Source: Rhizobium sp. CFBP 8762
GTDB lineage: Bacteria > Pseudomonadota > Alphaproteobacteria > Rhizobiales > Rhizobiaceae
Assembly (NCBI RefSeq): GCF_014841565.1
Contig: NZ_JACYUD010000007.1
Location: 230,356 to 294,355 of the forward strand
Direction: 5' to 3'
Length of the DNA stretch: 64,000 nucleotides
A program made the position numbers and the translations under genes. Positions 59,420 through 64,000 of the stretch are shown piece by piece (position 1 is the stretch's first letter; every line of letters starts with the position of its first letter). The notes beneath the pieces are model-generated. The model did not search any database. It saw only the letters and a program-made list of their open reading frames with translations, and had not been told where the DNA came from.

Positions 59420-60652
59420 TCACCCCATAGGCACGCCGTCCGCAATGTCCTTACCAATCGGCGGGGCCAGCAGACGGATATCTTTGCAACGCGGAGATTT
59501 CCCTATTCCAAGAAGATGAGCCAAAACGCGTAGACCGTGGCTTCTGTACGGCATGTACCATGCGAAAAATCCTATACGAAGCAGCCATGCAACTTGCCCT
59601 GTGAACTGTAAGCCGTAGAGTTGCGATATGCTTTCGCGGCGGCCCATTCCTGCAGCTTGTCCCATGCCTTTGAAGGAGAACGCACGCAAACGTCGGGCTT
59701 TTAAACTTCTAACTATATTCCCTCCAAGGAGATCGCCTTGGCGCATGGCCCATAAGGCATCTATAGGGCAGAACCCTTTGCCGCCAGGGTGACGTGCCAA
59801 AGCAATGTCACCCGCCGCCCAAACGTTGGTATACCCTTCTACACGTTGCCACGCATCCACAGACAACTGCCCCGCAGCATTGCCCGGAAGATGCTCAGTG
59901 CCGTCGATCCGGTCAAAAGTGATGCCTACTGTAAAGACAGTCATGTCTGATAGCACTATGCGCCCGTCCGACAAGACAACTTGGTCTTTGTCTACGCGCG
60001 TCGCATAAACTTCTGGTAAGATCGAAACGCCTTGCCGATGAAGTATTTCATGCGCGTGAGTAACAAGTTGAGGAAATTCGTTCGCGAGACAAGAAAGTGG
60101 ATATCTACTACCTGCAACAATGGAAACTACCCCCGGTCCGTAGCGTTCTGCAAGTGCCGATGCAGACTCAACGCCTGCCAGACCACCGCCAAGGACAACA
60201 ACGCTTTGCGGTTTGATCAACTCGTCGACACGACGTCGAGTTGCCTGTAAGTCTCTGGTATATTTAACTCGAAAAGCATGCTCTGCAGCGCCCGGAACGC
60301 GGTCTAGCGGATCACGTGAGCCAGTCGCAATAACAAGATGATCAAAGGGTAGGCTGTTACGTCCTTGCGCAGTCTGGGTCTCAACAATTGCCGCTTCCAG
60401 ATCAACCTTTACAACCTCGCCTAACACGAAGCTCTCGCGTAGCATAGGATAGAGCGGACTGAGAGTAGCATCGATATCAAGCTGGCCTGACAACACCTCT
60501 CCAGCCCACCCGTGATACGTGTGATAGTCATCCCGCGATATCAGTTTGATATCTATCAAGCCAGCAGACATTTGCTGCCGTAATCCACGTGCAACAGCTT
60601 TGAACGTATGCAGCCCTGCGAAGCCACCTCCAAGAATAACTATGCGGCGCAT
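59420..60652 (-). CDS. Type II NADH dehydrogenase-like FAD oxidoreductase
   Basis: This 410-residue flavoprotein has two dinucleotide motifs, RIVILGGGFAGLHTF at the N terminus (FAD) and VVVLGGGLAGVESASAL in the middle (NAD(P)H). ATGSRDPLDRVPGAAEHAF and VWAAGDIALARHPGG are the usual NDH-2 blocks. It has a C-terminal hydrophobic/aromatic stretch (RIGFFAWYMPY) that could attach it to the membrane. Its start overlaps the end of the acyl-reductase-like gene by 13 bp, so both are in one operon. It could recycle NAD(P)H or oxidise a quinol for the companion enzyme. Confidence 0.85.
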   Translation of the reverse strand: MRRIVILGGGFAGLHTFKAVARGLRQQMSAGLIDIKLISRDDYHTYHGWAGEVLSGQLDIDATLSPLYPMLRESFVLGEVVKVDLEAAIVETQTAQGRNSLPFDHLVIATGSRDPLDRVPGAAEHAFRVKYTRDLQATRRRVDELIKPQSVVVLGGGLAGVESASALAERYGPGVVSIVAGSRYPLSCLANEFPQLVTHAHEILHRQGVSILPEVYATRVDKDQVVLSDGRIVLSDMTVFTVGITFDRIDGTEHLPGNAAGQLSVDAWQRVEGYTNVWAAGDIALARHPGGKGFCPIDALWAMRQGDLLGGNIVRSLKARRLRAFSFKGMGQAAGMGRRESISQLYGLQFTGQVAWLLRIGFFAWYMPYRSHGLRVLAHLLGIGKSPRCKDIRLLAPPIGKDIADGVPMG

Positions 60653-61710
60653 GCAAGCACCTTGACGTCGTCCATTGGGTCTTCAATCACTTCACCGAAA
60701 GAACGGAACGACGCAAGGTGGAAGCCAAACTTTTGGTGCCGGGCTGCTGCTTGCAGCATGTACTCTGCTTGTTCGACGTGAGGGGTACCGATGGAAAAGT
60801 GACCCTCGTGACCATCGAGTGCCAGAAGCATTGTTTCCGCTAGGCAGGCGTAAGCCAAGCCAGTGGGAAGGCCAATCGGACCAGTTAGACAAGCGCCGGG
60901 TATCTCGACAAGGCCGCCATCTACGATGGTTACGTCAGGTCGAAGTTTGACGATATCAGGGCTTGTGTTGCGAGGAACGGTATCATCCAGAACCACCGCA
61001 CCTTCCTTCAGATGATCGCTGCCGAGCAATGCTTCGGTTGAGCTGGTTAAGAGAACGATGAGATCCGCATCCCGCACCGACATCATGTCCGTCGATGTTC
61101 TGACCTCGAAATGGTCACAACAGACCTCCTTTGCCAGCCGGTCAAGACGTGTCTGGTTACGGGCAACTAGTAATACACGGCCGGAACGCTTGCGCGAAAA
61201 TAAGCGTACCAGGCACGTGCCGACGCTGCCCGTTGCGCCAACAAAGGCAACCAAAGCCTCGGGCCCCATGCGGTCAAGCAATTTTTCAACGCCCATCAGC
61301 GTAATGGCTGCGGTGAAAGCGTTGCCGTTGGTGATGCCAATGTCGGTGCGCTTCACAAGCGTTTTGCCACCAACTGCTGCTGGAGCGGTCAAAGCGCCTA
61401 GTCCTAGAACAGTGGCTCCCTGGCCTCTAGCTAGATCAACCGCCGCGTTGAGTTTGGCTTGTACGCGCGCGCGGGGACCATTGATGAGCTGGTGCGGTGT
61501 TAATGGCACAGTGATAATGGTGCCAACCGTCTCGTTTGGTTTATCTGCGTAAGTCATCCGGCCAGTGATCATTGGAGGTATGGGTAGGTGCTGAAACGCC
61601 GCTGACCAAACGCCGTTAGGGATGAGCCCAAGTGGAGACCAGAATAACTGCGACATGTCATATCGGGGGTTGTTTCTCGGGTGCACAAGAAATGCAAACT
61701 TATTAGCCAT
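60640..61710 (-). CDS. Acyl-ACP reductase-like (AAR-type) NAD(P)-dependent reductase
   Basis: This 356-residue protein resembles cyanobacterial long-chain acyl-ACP reductase along its length. Shared features are LGLGALT (102-108), TNGNAFTAA (128-135), the cofactor loop AFVGATGSVGTCLVRLF (155-171), LLVARNQTRLDRL, IVDGGLVEIPG, and YACLAETMLLALDG with Cys-289 at the position of the catalytic thioester Cys of AAR. The family reduces acyl-ACP or acyl-CoA to aldehyde. Shikimate dehydrogenase-like relatives share the Rossmann part but lack the Cys block. No aldehyde-deformylating oxygenase is present. It forms an operon with the NDH-2-like gene and is divergent from the AraC-type gene. Confidence 0.72.
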   Translation of the reverse strand: MANKFAFLVHPRNNPRYDMSQLFWSPLGLIPNGVWSAAFQHLPIPPMITGRMTYADKPNETVGTIITVPLTPHQLINGPRARVQAKLNAAVDLARGQGATVLGLGALTAPAAVGGKTLVKRTDIGITNGNAFTAAITLMGVEKLLDRMGPEALVAFVGATGSVGTCLVRLFSRKRSGRVLLVARNQTRLDRLAKEVCCDHFEVRTSTDMMSVRDADLIVLLTSSTEALLGSDHLKEGAVVLDDTVPRNTSPDIVKLRPDVTIVDGGLVEIPGACLTGPIGLPTGLAYACLAETMLLALDGHEGHFSIGTPHVEQAEYMLQAAARHQKFGFHLASFRSFGEVIEDPMDDVKVLACAA

Positions 61711-61922
61711 GATCTATCCATGTATAGATTTAAACAAATTCCGTTAAGGGATATTTTTTACTTGATTATTCAATATCAAATTAGTTATAGTAATTTATCC
61801 TAAAAAGAAATATTAGATAACTCGTTATTCTCTGTTATCTGCTGGACATATACTCAGGGTAAAAACTTAACTGCATGGATCTCGAAAAATCTTGTTGCTT
61901 ATTGCATTTACCGTAGGAGGCT
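61711..61922. promoter_or_regulatory. AT-rich divergent promoter region
   Basis: This 212-bp spacer between the acyl-reductase-like and AraC-type genes is far more AT-rich than the rest of the window and should carry both promoters and the AraC-type protein's site. An AGGAGG ribosome site at 61915-61920 belongs to the + strand gene. Confidence 0.45.
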
Positions 61923-61931
61923 TTGAAATTT

Positions 61932-62861
61932 TTGACAGCGTTTGCTATCTGTCGTAATTATTTTGCGAATAGCATGAGGCTGGTTGTGGTCGATCCGCGA
62001 ATAACAAAAGCGCAGTTAATTATCGAACAAGCAACGGACGAGCCTCTCACGGCAAGAGACATTGCTCAGCAGGTTGGCTTGTCAGAATTTCACTTCAATC
62101 GCTTGTTTCACTTTGAGACAGGATCAACGGCAGCTGCGTACATCCGGGTACACCGGCTACAGCTTGCTGCCATCAGGCTTGATTGCCTGGGAGAAAGTTT
62201 GGAGCAAATCGCGAAGTTGGTTGGCTATGACAGTCACTCGGCATTCACACGAGCATTCACTGCGCACTTTGGAGTTTCCCCGCTTCGTTATCGGCGAGGT
62301 CATCGGGCAAATCTGAAGCAGGCGGTGGGTAATTGGGAGGTGGCCGTCAACGATAAGCGGCCTGTTCGTATTATGATGCAGCCAGAGATCCGTTTTATTC
62401 GTCGTCGCTACCTGGGCCCTTACTCGAGATTTCCGCAACACTGGCAGCATTTTGTCAATTCACTTCCAGAAGCATTGATAGAGCAAAAGCCTTTATTCAT
62501 TGGATTTGTTTACGACATACCGACTGTCACGGAGCCTGAGAAGATACGTTACGATTGCGGGGTTGTTGATCAGGACGGTTTGCTAGCTTCCAAGCTCAAG
62601 GACTTTGAATACAGTTCTGGCTTGGTGGCTGGGACGACGAAAGCAGGAACGCACGCGGTCATAGAGCATCGAGGCCCGTATAGTCTTATCGGCGAGACAT
62701 ACTCCATACTTATGCATCATTGGATCATGAGTCAGCGTAGGTATACTTTTACAGACGACCCAGGAATTGAAATTTATCACGATCCAACAGTTCAGACAGA
62801 AAACCCGGAAGCATTAAGGGTAAAGATTTTTGCCCCTTTGAAATCTCGCCACTCGATTTGA
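61932..62861 (+). CDS. AraC-family regulator with GyrI-like effector domain
   Basis: This regulator of about 309 residues has two HTH units in the N-terminal part: EPLTARDIAQQVGLSEFHFNRLF and SLEQIAKLVGYDSHSAFTRAF, followed by HFGVSPLRYRR. A GyrI/BmrR-like small-molecule domain follows (RFIRRRYLGPY, GFVYDIP, KAGTHAVIEHRGPYSLIGETY). This order (HTH first) is that of Rob/MarA-like proteins with an effector domain. The start is TTG 61932 if the AGGAGG at 61915 is used; ATG 61974 is the first Met. It probably controls the divergent operon in response to a lipophilic compound. Confidence 0.85.
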   Translation: MTAFAICRNYFANSMRLVVVDPRITKAQLIIEQATDEPLTARDIAQQVGLSEFHFNRLFHFETGSTAAAYIRVHRLQLAAIRLDCLGESLEQIAKLVGYDSHSAFTRAFTAHFGVSPLRYRRGHRANLKQAVGNWEVAVNDKRPVRIMMQPEIRFIRRRYLGPYSRFPQHWQHFVNSLPEALIEQKPLFIGFVYDIPTVTEPEKIRYDCGVVDQDGLLASKLKDFEYSSGLVAGTTKAGTHAVIEHRGPYSLIGETYSILMHHWIMSQRRYTFTDDPGIEIYHDPTVQTENPEALRVKIFAPLKSRHSI

Positions 62862-63047
62862 ATAGGTGACGTATCGCATCCGGCAGTGTTTCAAGTCGAT
62901 TGCTTAAAGCGGCGGCCAATAGGTTACTGTCCCCATTGTCCAACCCTTCACAAGTGACCTGCGTGTTGATCTACGTAGCAGCGAAAACAAATAGCTCCAT
63001 CGGGCGCTCCTGCTGAGATCTGATGTAATCTAGCTGTTTTTATTTGC

Positions 63048-63251
63048 GCCACCCAACTTACGATCAACCTGGTTGACGGACTGATGGACAGAGCCAAGGC
63101 CCTGACTGGCACCAGAGAAACCACAACGCTTGTCCGTCAGTCGTTAGAAACCCTCATTCGTGACGAGTCTGGCAAGGGTCTCATTGCGCCTGGCGCAACC
63201 ATGCCCGACGCAGACGCTGCACCCCGCCAGCGGAGCGATGCACAACGGTGA
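63048..63251 (+). pseudogene. VapB-type antitoxin gene, start codon not visible
   Basis: The frame reads TINLVDGLMDRAKALTGTRE, then TTTLVRQSLETLIRDESGKGLI to DAQR and a stop at 63249. This is the ribbon-helix-helix antitoxin pattern with A.ALTG..E.T.LVR.AL..LI. The frame is open upstream to 63024 but contains no ATG, GTG or TTG before the domain, so the start may have been lost. Its stop overlaps a GTG by three bases (GTGA), the usual coupling to a vapC toxin gene. Confidence 0.6.
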
Positions 63252-63295
63252 TACTGGCAGACTGGCCTGCTGTCGGTTTTCGAACGTTGAGTTAG
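63248..63295 (+). pseudogene. VapC toxin gene fragment (first codons only)
   Basis: From GTG 63248 the translation begins VILAD, the first strand and Asp of a PIN-domain VapC, then diverges (WPAVGFRTLS) and stops. IS3-derived sequence starts within tens of bases, so the toxin was removed by insertion or deletion. Confidence 0.45.
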
Positions 63296-63297
63296 GC

Positions 63298-64000
63298 TCA
63301 TCCCACCTTGCTTTCAAATTCCATAGCGCTGAGATAGCCCAGTGTCGAATGCTGACGCATTGGATTGTAAAAAGCGTTCGATGTAATCGAACACCTCTGG
63401 CCTTTGCATCGCGGCATTGTCCAAGACATTGCGGAATCAGCTTATCGAGCACGTGATACCTTGATCTGCAATAAGGCGCTGGAACTGCTCGCTCGTGTAT
63501 CGGCTACCCTGGTCCGAATGGTGGAGGACCGCATCTGGCTTGCCTCTACGCCATATGGCCTTGATCAACGCATCTGTAACGAGCTGGGCTGTCGTGTTGG
63601 CATTCATCGACCAGCCAACAACACGTCGCGAGAACAGGTCGATGACGACGGCTACATAGGGTCAGCCCTAAGCCGTCCATAGATAGGTAAAATTGGCCAC
63701 CCACTTCTGTTTCGGTCTCTCTGCCGCGAACTGCCGGCCCAGCACATTCGGCATAATAACCAGGCGCTCACCGTCGTCTTTCGGCACCCCCCCTTCTCGG
63801 CCTTGCTCTCAGTGCATTGTCGCGCATCAACGCTCAACACGATGCAGACCACAGGAAAGGCCTTTGGCGAGAAGGTCGTGCCAGACACGCCGCGCGCCGT
63901 AGGTGCGGTTGCTATCTTTAGGTGACCGACTCATAAGATCGAAGCCAAATCGGGATTGAAGCGAGTTGGACGGAAGCGAGGAAATTATCGTCGCGTTTGT
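63298..64000 (-). mobile_element. Decayed IS3-family transposase OrfB, extends past window end
   Basis: The minus-strand translation gives, in order from the right edge, RTYGARRVWHDLLAKGLSCGLHR, QKWVANFTYLWTA (then stops), PYVAV, NTTAQLVTDALIKAIWRRG, RLIADQGITCS, VFDYIERF, and after one extra T, YNPMRQHSTLGYLSAMEFESKVG. These are consecutive pieces of an IS3-group OrfB DDE transposase. In-frame stops at WTA*, at least one frameshift, and a deletion of about 20 residues before VFDYIERF show it is inactive. The left inverted repeat end could not be fixed. Confidence 0.82.

Overview
The window looks like accessory DNA from an alphaproteobacterium of the Rhizobiales (Rhizobium/Agrobacterium/Ochrobactrum type). 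The reasons are GC-rich coding sequence with many transporters, catabolic operons and LysR/GntR/RpiR regulators, short palindromic intergenic repeats of the kind common in that order, and IS3-family scars. I see no rRNA, tRNA, CRISPR array or phage. About 60 protein genes are supported.

Region 1 (1-9.5 kb) is an arginine/citrulline/ornithine module. A partial RpiR regulator and an MFS carrier are followed by ornithine cyclodeaminase and a CtlX-type citrulline hydrolase on +, and by an arginase-family enzyme with a HisPJQM-type basic amino acid importer on -. A GcvA-type LysR gene lies upstream of the importer. Arginine and citrulline would both converge on ornithine and then proline. Region 2 (9.7-18.6 kb) carries a TauABC-like sulfonate importer, a DAO-family FAD oxidoreductase and a complete LivKHMGF importer.

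Region 3 (18.7-33.7 kb) is the most unusual part. A GntR/FCD regulator is accompanied by four near-identical operators built on GTGTCGACAC. They sit in front of livKHMGF plus the oxidoreductase, in the gntR/proC-like divergent spacer, in front of a NIPSNAP/DUF3830/3-hydroxyacyl-CoA-dehydrogenase-like/SDR set, and in front of a flavoprotein/cupin/aspartate-dehydrogenase-like/hydrolase/B12-protein operon. Next to it a second GntR gene and a separate palindrome control a three-gene AcoABC-like (E1 alpha, E1 beta, lipoyl-hydrolase E2) complex. I read this as one undescribed catabolic pathway for an amino-acid-like compound, centred on a fused cobalamin-dependent mutase-like protein. The distal end is cut by an IS3 remnant inside a second proC-like gene.

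Region 4 (34.4-41.3 kb) holds a LysR gene divergent from a five-gene operon: SAF-domain dehydrogenase, CitMHS transporter, Asp/Glu-racemase-fold protein, DUF1537 acid-sugar kinase and class II aldolase. It is probably a hydroxy-acid (tetronate-like) pathway. Region 5 (41.3-52.3 kb) is a run of five regulator/oxidoreductase divergent pairs (two HxlR, three LysR). One old-yellow-enzyme gene in it is frameshifted. Region 6 (52.7-59.0 kb) is a sugar ABC importer with a fused DhaK-DhaL kinase and a SorC-type regulator.

Region 7 (59.4-62.9 kb) is a more AT-rich island with an NDH-2-like flavoprotein, a protein closely resembling cyanobacterial acyl-ACP reductase, and an AraC/GyrI-type regulator. 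The right edge has a VapB-like antitoxin whose VapC partner is destroyed by a decayed IS3 element.
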